This document shows, piece after piece, positions 44,088 through 53,085 of a stretch of 64,000 nt of DNA. A program made the translations under genes and the position numbers. Position 1 is the stretch's first letter; every line of letters begins with the position of its first letter. Source of the DNA: Paenibacillus_AB hodogayensis (GTDB taxonomy: Bacteria > Bacillota > Bacilli > Paenibacillales > NBRC-103111); NCBI RefSeq assembly GCF_039536325.1, contig NZ_BAAAYO010000021.1, positions 496,001-560,000 of the forward strand, written 5' to 3'. The notes beneath the pieces were generated by a model that saw only the letters and a program-made list of their open reading frames with translations, made no database searches and was not told the DNA's origin.

Positions 44088-44118
44088 CGCTAAAACTTTC
44101 CGAGATCCGCGGTGAACG

Positions 44119-46383
44119 TCACGAACCGCGTCCGTGCATATGCTGCAACGACGCCCGGCGGTATTCACCGGGAGTGATCCCGCATATTTTTTTAAACATG
44201 CGAATGAACGAATTGACGTTCCGATAGCCGACCTCGGCCGCCACCTCGCCGATTAGGATATTTTCGCCGGAGCCAAGCAGCTCCTTCGCCTTGCTCATGC
44301 GCAGCGCATTCAAATAGTCGGTGAACGTCATGCCTGTTTTGTCTCGGAAATAGGTGGACAAGTAGCTGCGCGACATTTGCAACTGCTCGGCCACCGACTC
44401 GAGCGACAGGTCCTCGCGATAATGGCTGACGATGTAATCCAGCACGAAATCTTTGACCGGGTCGTGACGCGCCTTCTTCTCCTGGACTAGCATACAGAGT
44501 TCCCCGATCATCCGAGCAAGCAGACGCTCCAGTTGGCCGGCTTCCGTACATTTCCCGATCTGCTCGAAGGGGGAGTGGCGCTCGTCGAAGAGCTTCGTAT
44601 CGAGTTGGTAGAACAGCAGCACTTTCTCGATTTTTGCGGTAATTTCGCGAGCGAACAGGGCAAACCGATGGGCGCTGGCACCCTTCTCCTCCAGCCGGCG
44701 CATGCATTTGCCAAGCAGCTCCAACGCGCGCTCCCGTTCGCCGGCTTGCAGTTGAATCGACAGCTCCTGGTCGTCGGCCGGCGAGATTAGCAGGTCCAAA
44801 GCAGGGGCCGAGACGCTCGTAACGATTTGCGTTTCCCCCACGAAGCGGCGCTCCAGCAGCATGCGGCATGCCACCTCGTAAGCGGAGGATAGCTCGCTTG
44901 GACCGCACGAATGCGGATAGACGGCCACGGTCAGCAGGAACAGCTCTCGGTCCAGGTCCGCCATTGCCTTCAAACGGCCGAGGACGTCCATCAGCGCTTC
45001 GTGGGAAGCATCGCCTCCAATAAGCGTCATCACCTGATTGTGCTCCACCTGCAGCGTGGTCGATTCGGGGAAGCTTTGGCCAAGCTGGAGGGCGATGAGC
45101 TCCTGGATATAATAGGACGCCTTTTCGCGTTCCTCTTCGGTCAGCTCGTCGAACTGGTCCGTAAACGTCAGTCTGAACAACAGGAGCCGTAATGGCTTGT
45201 CGGTGTCGATCAGCTCGTTGAGACTTTGCTGATGCATGTTTTTCACTTTGCTCAAGTAGCCGTAAGATTTGAGCAAATCGTTCTTCAGATCGAGCCGGGT
45301 GCGAATTTCCCGCTCGGAGCGCACGATGGCGTCGATTTGATCTCTGATCCAATCGAGCTCTCGAATGTTGCTTTTTGCGATTCGAGGCGAGCCTTGTTTC
45401 TAAAAGCCGGATATCATTTTGCGGATCGGGCGATTGAACTTGATGCTAAGCGCGACCGAGAGCAGGAAGCCGATCAGCAGCGCGCTGCCCAGCACGGCGG
45501 CGAGTACGGTGTTTAGCCGCGATATCTGGCTCGCTAAATGCGAGAAAGGGACGATGTTAATGTAGGTGAAGCCGGTGTCGACGCCTTTTCGATAGAACAA
45601 GTAATTGTCGCCGATGCGCACATGGCCTTCTCCCGCCGAGAACGTAACGGCCGACAAGTCCACATCCGCCGTATCGTCGTTTCGGAACAGCAGCTTGCCG
45701 GCCGAATCGAGAATGACGAAATGGCCGTCGGAGGACACATGGAACCGGTCGAACAGACTGCCCGCGTCGAGAAAGGAAAGGATCGTATAAGAGCCGGATT
45801 GGACCGCGATCGGAAACAAATTTCCTTTATCGGAGACGCCGTTGATCGGAATATCGGAATAAAAATGTGCAGCCGGATAGAATCGGAACGTCGAGGCGTT
45901 TCCAGGTAGCTCCTTCGCCCAGAAGGCCGTGTCGTAGGTGGTGCTGACGTATTGCTTGACGAACAGCTCCGATGTTTTACCGGTGCCGTTTTTTTCGAGA
46001 AAGAACGGACGATTCGCGGCATAGAGGAAGATATTATTAATAAATAACAGCGGATTGCCGGTCAAGGTCCGAATTTTCTCGATCGCCTGTGAGGCGACGT
46101 TGTAATCATAGTTGTCCGCACTTTTGTCCAGAGCCGCAATCGGCCGGCTAAGGCCTAGCTGAAGCAGATTGATTTCGATCAGACTGAAATGCTTCTCATA
46201 GCTTTCGACCGATTTGGCCATACCAAGCATATTGTAGCTGACGATGTCCTCATGGATGTTGGTTTTAAAGAAAGCAAACGAAAACAGATTGAACGAAAGC
46301 AGCAGGACGACCAGCAGCAGGAACGATGAAAGCAGTTTGACGAATAAGGAGTTCCACCTAAGCGAGAGAGGCAAGCGTTTCAT
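44119..46383 (-). pseudogene. Membrane-bound AraC-type regulator interrupted by an in-frame TAG
   Basis: One gene of about 755 codons. ATG 46383 on the minus strand follows AAGGAGGAAAC. A transmembrane segment (residues about 15-38) is followed by an extracellular sensing domain, a second segment (about 305-325), and the HAMP-like start FNRPIRKMISGF. A TAG at 45402-45400 then interrupts, and the same frame continues (SNIRELDWIRDQIDAIV) into a linker. The protein ends with a full AraC double helix-turn-helix (VAEQLQMSRSYLSTYFRDKTG, VAAEVGYRNVNSFIRMFKKICG). This architecture is common in Paenibacillus for regulators paired with a binding protein such as the one at 42496. A single base change (for example CAG to TAG) would explain the break. 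Confidence 0.88.
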
Positions 46384-46496
46384 TACAAGAGTTTCCTCCT
46401 TACGTCTCAGTAATCGATTTCCGTTTAAGCCGGAAAGCGTTTTCCGAATCCCTCGCAACATTCATCTTACAGATTATCCCGATCAGTTCAATAGGT

Positions 46497-46593
46497 ACAC
46501 TCTGCGCTATCGATCTCAAAATAACGTACCATTTTTCTATGAACAAATCCATCTAAAATTATCCATTCGGCGTCTATTTGATCTCGCAAACAT
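46497..46593. repeat. Dispersed 97-bp repeat, copy 1
   Basis: It aligns end to end with 55157-55252 in the same orientation, with about 12 differences in 97 positions. Both copies lie 75-115 bases upstream of a minus-strand gene start (AraC regulator here, methyltransferase there). It is non-coding. It could be a duplicated promoter region or a small mobile element. Copy 2 has an imperfect inverted repeat (TTTTAGGTG...CATCTAAAA on the minus strand). Confidence 0.7.
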
Positions 46594-46732
46594 GACGCAC
46601 CATCCTGTGACAATGCATCATGGAATGAAGGGAGAGGACTTTTTCAGTGGCATAAATGTCATGAACGAAAGGAAGAAACGTTCCCAGTTAGCATAACTGG
46701 CATAAGCCCTCTCATTATCCACAGATTAGTCC

Positions 46733-46905
46733 CTAGATGTCCTTGATGGATGCCGCTTGCGAAATTCTTTCGCGAATGGCTTCTTCAGTTCGTGGGACAA
46801 GAAAATCTACCATCATTTCCGCGTTTGCTTGCACTTCCTCGATGAAAGGGCGGAAACTCTTATTATATTCTTGGAACGCAAGTTCAAAATTCCCATGGTT
46901 TTTGT
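46733..46905 (-). pseudogene. C-terminal fragment of a FAD-dependent monooxygenase
   Basis: The minus-strand tail GNFELAFQEYNKSFRPFIEEVQ...MMVDFLVPRTEEAI matches the last helices of UbiH/PHBH-like flavin hydroxylases (the A..Y.....RPF.E..Q pattern after the FAD domain). Upstream of about residue 71 of the frame the similarity stops and no FAD-binding motifs are present. Only about 57 codons survive. Confidence 0.5.
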
Positions 46906-46949
46906 TTATAATGAGATTATCTCCGAGAAGAAAGGAAAAAAGATACGAT

Positions 46950-47174
46950 ATGGATATTACTCCACAAGAAGAAATCATGATTAAGGCTCTCCGTGAGGCC
47001 GTATTACCTCCTTTATTTGTGCTCATACGAATTAGAAATGATATTTCAAATGACACTGTAAATGTTGAAGAGAGCCGAAGAGATGACGTCGTAAAAACAT
47101 TAGAAAAATACATCGGCCCACTATGGGAAGACTATCATGAGGGGAAGAATGTCAAAGCCAAAGAAAGACCTTAA
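46950..47174 (+). CDS. Small hypothetical protein
   Basis: A 74-residue acidic and basic soluble protein of unknown family. ATG 46950 follows AGAAAGGAAAAAAG. Features seen: MDITPQEEIMIKALREAVLPPLF, a helical segment, and EKYIGPLWEDYHEGK near the end. It overlaps the next small gene by 26 bases in another frame. The two may form a small operon flanked by gene fragments. Expression is plausible because of the ribosome binding site. Nothing indicates function. Confidence 0.45.
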   Translation: MDITPQEEIMIKALREAVLPPLFVLIRIRNDISNDTVNVEESRRDDVVKTLEKYIGPLWEDYHEGKNVKAKERP

Positions 47175-47331
47175 CGAATTAATCTTAACTATACAGTGGC
47201 TGCAAACCCGCACCACTTTGATTGATATCATTACGAACGGACAGAAGAGTATAACAACGAGGAAGGAGCAGCCGGCCATCTTAAGAGCCAGTACGTCGTA
47301 TTGGAATAGTTTCTCATTGCTCAGGAAATAA
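47149..47331 (+). CDS. Small hypothetical protein
   Basis: A 60-residue basic protein beginning MSKPKKDLNELILTIQWLQTR. ATG 47149 follows GAGGGGAAG, which lies inside the end of the preceding small gene, so translation may be coupled. No family is recognised. The C-terminal third (ILRASTSYWNSFSLLRK) is poorly protein-like and may be a run-on after decay. Confidence 0.35.
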   Translation: MSKPKKDLNELILTIQWLQTRTTLIDIITNGQKSITTRKEQPAILRASTSYWNSFSLLRK

Positions 47332-47440
47332 TTGGGATAAACTAAATCGCATATGGCAAAGAGGGTAAGATATGGGAGCGTTTCCGAGAGACTCTGCTGA
47401 ATTATTATTAATACGTAAGAGTCACGTTGGTCGGAGAAGT

Positions 47441-47518
47441 CTGCCTAACCCGGCGAACCGGGTAAGGCTGACGGACGAGAAAGACGAGTACGGAGTGCCG
47501 CGCGCAAAAGTGACGTTC
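47441..47518 (+). pseudogene. GMC oxidoreductase fragment
   Basis: Within a short open frame, 26 codons read LPNPANRVRLTDEKDEYGVPRAKVTF. This is the signature stretch of GMC family flavin oxidoreductases shortly before their catalytic C-terminal motif (pattern NRV.L...D..G.P...V.F). The flanking sequence is unrelated, so only this scrap remains. Confidence 0.5.
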
Positions 47519-47604
47519 TTGGGTATTGTCGGGGGCGGTTCTTTAGGAAAAACCTGCGCCCACTCCTCAAAGTGTGAACACGAATGATTCTAGGCTCAAA
47601 ACAA

Positions 47605-49026
47605 TCATGGAATTATTTCGAAAACAGTACCTTGGTTAAAATCAGCCACTTTCATAGAGCCATAAACCCCTAAATAAAGTCTTGTTTGATTCAGGTTCGT
47701 TCCCAAACTAACATAATAAGCCGATTGAGATCCGAAATTATAATCGGTTTCAATAATACTGAAATCATTCTGTATACAATCTGTTTTTACCCTAGTATAG
47801 GCTAAAACCCCTCTAACCGGAGATTCTTTACCCCGAGCTAGATCGATAAACACAACGTTCCCCGATAACTCATGGATTTCATTTCCCATATAGGGCTGTA
47901 CACCCGTAAGTGCAGTGGCTCTAAACTTATCGGTTCGGGGATCTTCATGAAAGTAACTAATGAGAGGTTGAAGACACCGAATTGACGTTTTTACAGCTTC
48001 ATCGTAATAAGCAATTGTTTTCTCATTCAAAGCCGGGTTTGTAGAGCAGTCTGTTATTATCGAAGTAGGAAAAGCGCCTTCCCATCCCCGCCAGCCAAAG
48101 TTCACAAATCCTTCTTGGTCAAGTTCAGAGTTCTCTAAAGAAGCCTTGATGAGCTGGGTAACCGGTATTGGTTTATAATGAACGAATGAAAAAATCGACT
48201 CTACCAAGTCCTGACCGACATTCCCTGCGTATTTGATATACTGATTATCATGAAACCTTTGAAATGAAATGCCTGGTATATTGCGAACTCCTTTGGCAAT
48301 GACCGTGAGCGTTTCCTGAATAAGCACGGGTAACTCATTAAAACGTGTAACTACAGGCGGATTATCGATGTATGTATGCTTCGTGACATCTATTTCAATG
48401 ATTTTACCTGCGATTTCCATGACATCTTGGCTTAAATTAAAGGGGTCGTAGCCTGATCCGCCATCTCCGGTTGTCAAAACAAGTTTTCTTGTTTCAGGTG
48501 AAAAGTTTAGGCTATTGACACCATTATGGTTTAAAAATGGTCTTCTTATATTAAGCAATGTCCGCCGTTTTTGAGGTTGGCCATTCGAATGCAACATCCA
48601 TTCTTCAACAGTATCGATATGATCGTATTGTATTTCTCTATTTATCCATTTTAAGCTTAATGTTCCAGGATCACACGGTTTAGGCTTAAACGATTCAAAA
48701 GTACCTGGAAGAGCACCTGGACCTTGGGTTCCGGCTACTGAATAATGGAGATAAAACAAACGATTATAATAAAATTCGGGATGAAATGCTAGCCCTAGCA
48801 ATCCCCGTTCATCATATCCACCACTAGAAACACCTAGCTTAATGATTCGCGGGCGAATATCTAAAAAAGTCCTTATAGCTCCGTTTCCTATGTAAAAGAT
48901 CTCTCCTACCTGGGTTGCAATAAATAATCTTTCGATCGAATCGCCCGGAAGTATAGCTGTTTTCAAAACAGTGGGTAGATTTAGCTTACTAACAATGGGA
49001 CGCAATCTAACTTTAACTTTTTTCAA
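47605..49026 (-). CDS. PQQ-dependent sugar dehydrogenase-like (GSDH) protein
   Basis: A 473-residue six-bladed propeller protein of the glucose/sorbosone dehydrogenase family. Features: RGLLGLAFHPEF, FLNHNGVNSLNFSPE (the H-N-G active-site region), LVLTTGDGGSGYDP and NFGWRGWEG. No signal peptide is seen, although most relatives are exported, so either export is non-classical or the role is cytoplasmic or cell-associated. The TTG start at 49026 follows AAAGGAGGG on the minus strand. It would oxidise a sugar using PQQ if the cofactor is available; no PQQ genes are nearby. Codon use is AT-richer than in the sugar operons. Confidence 0.8.
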   Translation of the reverse strand: MKKVKVRLRPIVSKLNLPTVLKTAILPGDSIERLFIATQVGEIFYIGNGAIRTFLDIRPRIIKLGVSSGGYDERGLLGLAFHPEFYYNRLFYLHYSVAGTQGPGALPGTFESFKPKPCDPGTLSLKWINREIQYDHIDTVEEWMLHSNGQPQKRRTLLNIRRPFLNHNGVNSLNFSPETRKLVLTTGDGGSGYDPFNLSQDVMEIAGKIIEIDVTKHTYIDNPPVVTRFNELPVLIQETLTVIAKGVRNIPGISFQRFHDNQYIKYAGNVGQDLVESIFSFVHYKPIPVTQLIKASLENSELDQEGFVNFGWRGWEGAFPTSIITDCSTNPALNEKTIAYYDEAVKTSIRCLQPLISYFHEDPRTDKFRATALTGVQPYMGNEIHELSGNVVFIDLARGKESPVRGVLAYTRVKTDCIQNDFSIIETDYNFGSQSAYYVSLGTNLNQTRLYLGVYGSMKVADFNQGTVFEIIP

Positions 49027-49213
49027 GTCAGCTTACCCTCCTTTTTATTGCTTTCTTTTATAAGAATATGATTAGAGCTTATTATTATTACCAGAAGTAC
49101 CCAGCTACTACGGCAGCGGAGAGTCTTCACTGAATAAGGAAATCATTAACATTCATTGCAACTAAGTCCACCCATTAACGTCTAATGATATAAACATAAA
49201 AAGAGGTGCGTTA

Positions 49214-51040
49214 ATGAAAAAATTTGTCGTGGGCTTATGTTTCGGTTTAGCCATTGCATGTTCTTCTATAACATTTGCGTCAGATTCCATCCAGGCGATA
49301 TTATTTCCTGCCCATTTCGAAATAAACGGAAATAATACTTCCTTGGACGATGATTATAAAGTACTTAATGTAGACGGTCATGCGTACGTTCCGATTCGAT
49401 TTGTAGCCGAGCAATTGGGTGCAACGATCGACTATGACCAGGAGCAGCAAAAGATTTTTGTCAAAAATCAAAAGCTTGACTTATCGGATCCGGATTACAA
49501 GGGGATATTTGTTGGCAATGTAATCTTAACTAAAAACGGTAGCAACACCAAAGTTACCGGTCAATTGCAAATCGAAGGTGTAGGGAGTACCAAAAATTCC
49601 GTTGAGGCCGTCCTTATGTTTTATAACGATAACAGTGAAAAAATCGGCGAGGTTGCGATTCATGGAGATGATTTTGGGGTAGACGCTCAAACGTTCGTTT
49701 CGGAGGGCTTGGGGGATTTTAGAACGTATTCGACGGTTACGCTCCATGTGGGTCGTGTAAATGGCCATATCATGGGTGCGGCTCCAAGCATCGTATATGA
49801 AAACAAAAAAAACAACTTCACCCTCCAGCTTCCCAAGAGCTGGGAGGGGAAATATGATGTGGTGGAAGTCTTAGATGAAGCTTCAAAATTCGAAAATATT
49901 AGTTTTATTGATAAAGCAAACAAAGAATACGGGGGAATTGTTTTTTCGATCGGCATATGGACCAAAGCGGATTGGAGTCAGAACGGTCAAACGGCTATGG
50001 AAACCGGTCATGTATCGAAAATTGGAGAACGGGGAGACAGAGTATTCGCGATAAGCACTCCAGGCGATGTACAATATGATCCGCACAAGGAGGAGCTAAC
50101 GGCACAATATAACTCCATGTCGAAATACGTAAATACGATTAAAACCAGTTTTCATGTAAATGGAAAGCTTAGTGACAATGAAGTAAAGGATATTCTCAAC
50201 CGGCTTATACCGAAGGCAACAGGCGTTTATGGAATGTTTAACGGATCCGGATGGTTTGCGGAAGATGCGACGAAAACCATTCCCGGCGAAGAAGAGTACT
50301 CCCTTGTAACCGGGGAAAGATGGAAAACGGGACTGGATACCGAGAACGTCAAATCCATAGCGGATTTAAAAAAAGTAGTAGAGGATGTATTTACAAAAGA
50401 GCTCGCTCAAAAGCTATTTTACGCCCATTATCTGGAATCCAAAGATGCAGGCCTTCCTCTGTATAAGGAATATGAAGGGCGGCTTTATGTAAACACAAAC
50501 AATGGAGGACACGGGTCGGCATCAAAGTATTTCATGGATACCGCCAAGATCATCAGCCAAGAAGGCAATGTTGTTGTCGTTGAGTTCCATACCACCGAGT
50601 ATGATTCTCCGTACAAAATGACCGTAAAACTAGAAAAGGTAAATGACAAGTGGTTGCTGGCATCGGGTGCGAACGCCGATAATGAAGTGATGATAAACTA
50701 TGACTATATGTTGAAGTATCAAGGTGAAGGTAGTCTTTGGTCTGCTGCATTAGAAGATACGGTTTGGGACTTCGGAAATGGAAAAAACAAGGTTTACAGT
50801 AGGATAATACTGACTTATAAAGGATCCGATATGAAAAAGGTGGGCACAGTAGACTTTACATATGGGAACGCAGGCAATAAAGGAACGGGCTATACCCTAA
50901 GTTCAGACGGGAAAATCATATATGATGAGTATGATGATAATATCGTATTGCCTACAAAAGATGACATTGTGAAGGTAGCAGTGGAATGGGACGGAAAACT
51001 GGATTCTTTTGTTTTGAGCAATTCTGGGCAAAACCATTAA
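49214..51040 (+). CDS. Secreted protein with copper-amine-oxidase N-terminal domain and IseA-like domain
   Basis: A 608-residue exported protein. The signal peptide covers residues 1-22. A stalk domain (about 25-90) has AYVPIRFVAEQLGATIDYD. An FxLYD-like beta domain spans about 95-200 and a further domain about 205-310. A region near 320-500 with SLVTGERWKTGLDT, VEDVFTKELAQKLFYAHYLE and VVVEFHTTEYDSPYKMTVKLEK resembles the DL-endopeptidase inhibitor IseA (YoeB). The tail is a beta-rich C-terminal module. ATG 49214 follows AAAGAGGTG. It may sit at the cell wall and modulate autolysins; this is inferred from one domain only. Confidence 0.7.
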   Translation: MKKFVVGLCFGLAIACSSITFASDSIQAILFPAHFEINGNNTSLDDDYKVLNVDGHAYVPIRFVAEQLGATIDYDQEQQKIFVKNQKLDLSDPDYKGIFVGNVILTKNGSNTKVTGQLQIEGVGSTKNSVEAVLMFYNDNSEKIGEVAIHGDDFGVDAQTFVSEGLGDFRTYSTVTLHVGRVNGHIMGAAPSIVYENKKNNFTLQLPKSWEGKYDVVEVLDEASKFENISFIDKANKEYGGIVFSIGIWTKADWSQNGQTAMETGHVSKIGERGDRVFAISTPGDVQYDPHKEELTAQYNSMSKYVNTIKTSFHVNGKLSDNEVKDILNRLIPKATGVYGMFNGSGWFAEDATKTIPGEEEYSLVTGERWKTGLDTENVKSIADLKKVVEDVFTKELAQKLFYAHYLESKDAGLPLYKEYEGRLYVNTNNGGHGSASKYFMDTAKIISQEGNVVVVEFHTTEYDSPYKMTVKLEKVNDKWLLASGANADNEVMINYDYMLKYQGEGSLWSAALEDTVWDFGNGKNKVYSRIILTYKGSDMKKVGTVDFTYGNAGNKGTGYTLSSDGKIIYDEYDDNIVLPTKDDIVKVAVEWDGKLDSFVLSNSGQNH

Positions 51041-51063
51041 ATAAACAGCATATCTTTACATGT

Positions 51064-51111
51064 AATGAAGCAGACTTGTGTCGTTTTATGTAGACGCAAG
51101 TCTGCTTCATT
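51064..51111. terminator. Perfect 15-bp hairpin after the IseA-like gene
   Basis: AATGAAGCAGACTTG (51064-51078) pairs perfectly with CAAGTCTGCTTCATT (51097-51111) around an 18-base loop, 23 bases after the stop. It lacks a real T-run, so it may stabilise the mRNA end or be a repeat remnant as well as a terminator. Confidence 0.5.
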
Positions 51112-51157
51112 AATGATATTCCAAGGGCTTATTCACGCCATACTTTCGTTTTTTCTT

Positions 51158-51265
51158 TCAGATGAGTGGAAGACTGCTCGCAAACCCCAAATATTCGGAA
51201 ATCTCCCCGACAGTCATCTGCGAATTGATCAGCAAATCGCGGGCCGCATTAATGCGGAGGAGCCG
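51158..51265 (-). pseudogene. AraC-type helix-turn-helix fragment
   Basis: The minus strand encodes RLLRINAARDLLINSQMTVGEISEYLGFASS and then stops. This is the start of the second helix-turn-helix of AraC regulators (R...A..LL......V.EI....GF). Nothing else of the gene is present. It abuts, and slightly overlaps, a plus-strand hydrolase fragment. Confidence 0.6.
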
Positions 51266-51390
51266 AATTGCTCGGCGACGATTACGGCGAATGATCGGCG
51301 GACAGCATTCACCCGAACGATCTCGGTTTCAGAAGAATGAGCGACAAGCTGCTGCACGTCTTCGAGCGGCTGCTGCAGCCGTTGCTGTAA
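51262..51390 (+). pseudogene. C-terminal fragment of an SGNH/GDSL hydrolase
   Basis: Reads AELLGDDYGE, a TGA in place of an expected Trp codon, then SADSIHPNDLGFRRMSDKLL and a TAA at 51388-51390. The D-x-x-H-P motif (DSIHPN) is block V of SGNH hydrolases, which supplies the catalytic Asp and His. The N-terminal GDS block is absent. Confidence 0.6.
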
Positions 51391-51641
51391 CGCAGGCCGT
51401 CTTTGCTGCCGGGAAGACGAACGAAATCAAGGGAAAGTTTGGGTAAGGAGGTTGCGACGTTCTTCTGGCACATCATCATGGCGCAATTGAAGCACTCTTG
51501 GAAAGCTATAACAAAAACAAAGAAAACTTGCGATTCCAAAAGACTATCCACAGGATGGTCTTTTTCAAACTATGAAGTCTGAAGAAGTGCCTATGGACTT
51601 TAGAGGGCCGACCTTGCCCTCCTTATACAAACGAATAGCAA

Positions 51642-51965
51642 TTATAATCGAAAATTGAAAAATAACGGTTCTGGTCTAACTATAAGGTCAACATTTCTTG
51701 GCTTATGTTTAGTTAAGAGTTCAACCATTCTAAACCTTCCAAATGGGTTAGCAGAATGAATAACAATCTTTTTTGGGTATGTTCTGTTCTGTACCATGTA
51801 TTTTACTACTTCGTAACCAGATGGTTTGCCAAAACCTAGATCATGGTCTAATGACAATGCATTTACCTTATTGTCTGTAATCAGTTTTATACATTCGTCG
51901 GCAGTTTGAGCATATTTATATCCTTTTGGGCATGGACGTAGATCGTCCAGAAACACATTGATCAT
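51642..51965 (-). CDS. Cyclic-phosphate processing receiver domain (cREC) protein
   Basis: A 107-residue single-domain protein. The start NVFLDDLRPCPKGYKYAQTADECIKLI, the core LSLDHDLGFGKPSGYEVVKYM and the end KKIVIHSANPFGRFRMVELL fit the cREC family, a receiver-like fold with acidic pockets (DD and DHD) and a conserved HSAN. Such domains have been linked to processing of 2',3'-cyclic or terminal phosphates in RNA-repair contexts and also occur alone. AGGTGA precedes the ATG on the minus strand. A C-terminal gene remnant lies upstream. The exact substrate is unknown. Confidence 0.8.
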   Translation of the reverse strand: MINVFLDDLRPCPKGYKYAQTADECIKLITDNKVNALSLDHDLGFGKPSGYEVVKYMVQNRTYPKKIVIHSANPFGRFRMVELLTKHKPRNVDLIVRPEPLFFNFRL

Positions 51966-52021
51966 GAGTTAGTCACCTACAATGTAAATAACAAAATGTG
52001 CTTTATTGTATGAAGCAGCAA

Positions 52022-52095
52022 TCATAATTGTTTGGGCAAATGAATTTGATAAAATTCCAACGGAAAGCCAAGTGGGGGAAAGCTGGAATCGTTGC
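52022..52095 (-). pseudogene. C-terminal piece of a minus-strand gene next to the high-GC segment
   Basis: The minus strand reads NDSSFPPLGFPLEFYQIHLPKQL and stops at 52024-52022. It begins exactly where the high-GC segment ends and has native, AT-rich composition. It may be the 3' end of the gene whose 5' end is at 53085-53170; this link is inferred from position and strand. Confidence 0.35.
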
Positions 52096-53085
52096 CGGTC
52101 GAAGAGGCCGCAGCATCAGCCGTCCGGTGCGGCGTACTTTCCGTCCGGCTCGAATGTGGCTCCATTGGACCGGTCCAGCTCCACGTGGGTGGTTCCGCGA
52201 CCGTCGGTCAGCACGAGCATGCGCGAGCCCACGACGGGGACGCGGTCGGCGGTGGTGCGCATCTGTGCTGAGATGACACGAGGAGCACCGTCGACGATGT
52301 AACCTACCTCGACCGTGAACATCGGGTAATTAGAGAGCCAGCGGTTCGTGAAGCTCACGACGGTCAGCGTCCCGGCGAATGACGAGCCCTCCGCGCGGAG
52401 GCGCTCGATGTCCGACTGACGCCGTCGGGCGTGGGCGATCGAGCCGGGCAACCGCAGGAGCGCGATGGTGGCCCAGAGGGCGAAGCCGGCTCCGATGAGG
52501 GCGCCGAGCTCTTGCGGGATCGTCGGCGACGTCGCGATGGCCTCGAGGTCGAAGGGGCGCGACGAATCGCTTGTCAACGTCCAGAGCAAGAGGACTCCCG
52601 CATCTACGGCGAGTCCTCCTGCGACCGCGAGCGTCGCGAATAGGCCAGCGACCCTGATCTGTCCGAACTGCTCGATCGCTCGCGAGTACAGTCCGACGGT
52701 CACACCGATCGCGACGAACAGCAGCGCCACGGCGACGCACACCGTGACCGGATGACCGAGGAGCATGTTGATCGCCGGTGTCGGCGCCAGGCCGAGCAGG
52801 GCGCCGAACGGCACGGAGCCTGTCAACGCCCACAGTGCAGCGGCTACGAGCAACTGCGGCAGCAGCGGAGCCGCGCGTCCGACGCGACGTCCCGGCCGGA
52901 GCAGAGTCATTCGTCCGTTCGTGTCCGTGGTGGAGAACAGCGGCAGCGTCTCGATGTGCTCCTGCTGCTCGTGCTCCTGTTGACCCTCCGCAACATTCCT
53001 CATCGGCATGGCCCTTCCGAGGAAGATTCCCCCACCATTAGCGGCAGAGGGCGAGTCCTCGCGGCGCGGCCGGGCCGATCAACTA
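52096..53085. other. About 1 kb of high-GC, actinobacterial-looking DNA
   Basis: Composition jumps to roughly 65-70% G+C by eye (a 60-base sample at 52441 is about 70%), while flanks are about 40%. Codon use in its single gene is strongly G/C-ending, as in Microbacteriaceae-type Actinobacteria. Both edges are abrupt, and no transposase, attachment site or terminal repeat is visible. It is either a recent transfer or a contaminating or chimeric piece of sequence. Confidence 0.75.
52116..53009 (-). CDS. Actinobacterial-type membrane protein of unknown function
   Basis: A 297-residue protein with four predicted membrane segments: LLPQLLVAAALWALTG, VCVAVALLFVAIGVTVGLY, GLFATLAVAGGLAVDAGVLLLW and LGALIGAGFALWATIALL. 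A soluble C-terminal domain (about 210-297) is beta-rich and DUF3592-like (FTVEVGYIVDGAPRVISAQ). High-GC codon use is unlike every other gene in the window. The start is uncertain: ATG 53009, an ATG two codons later, or an ATG about 32 codons in (MTLLRPGRRVGR). It fills almost the whole foreign segment. Whether it is expressed in this host is unknown. Confidence 0.6.
   Translation of the reverse strand: MPMRNVAEGQQEHEQQEHIETLPLFSTTDTNGRMTLLRPGRRVGRAAPLLPQLLVAAALWALTGSVPFGALLGLAPTPAINMLLGHPVTVCVAVALLFVAIGVTVGLYSRAIEQFGQIRVAGLFATLAVAGGLAVDAGVLLLWTLTSDSSRPFDLEAIATSPTIPQELGALIGAGFALWATIALLRLPGSIAHARRRQSDIERLRAEGSSFAGTLTVVSFTNRWLSNYPMFTVEVGYIVDGAPRVISAQMRTTADRVPVVGSRMLVLTDGRGTTHVELDRSNGATFEPDGKYAAPDG

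Noticed and set aside
42939..44168. A 409-codon minus-strand frame over the broken binding-protein gene
   Set aside because: The plus strand carries the conserved binding-protein sequence; the antisense frame has no family features.
45400..45402. The TAG as a pyrrolysine or programmed readthrough codon
   Set aside because: No readthrough-promoting context or pyrrolysine system is visible, and neighbouring genes show ordinary loss-of-function lesions.
46737..46949. N-terminal extension of the small plus-strand protein at 46950
   Set aside because: The extension is the antisense of the flavin hydroxylase tail; the ribosome binding site supports ATG 46950.
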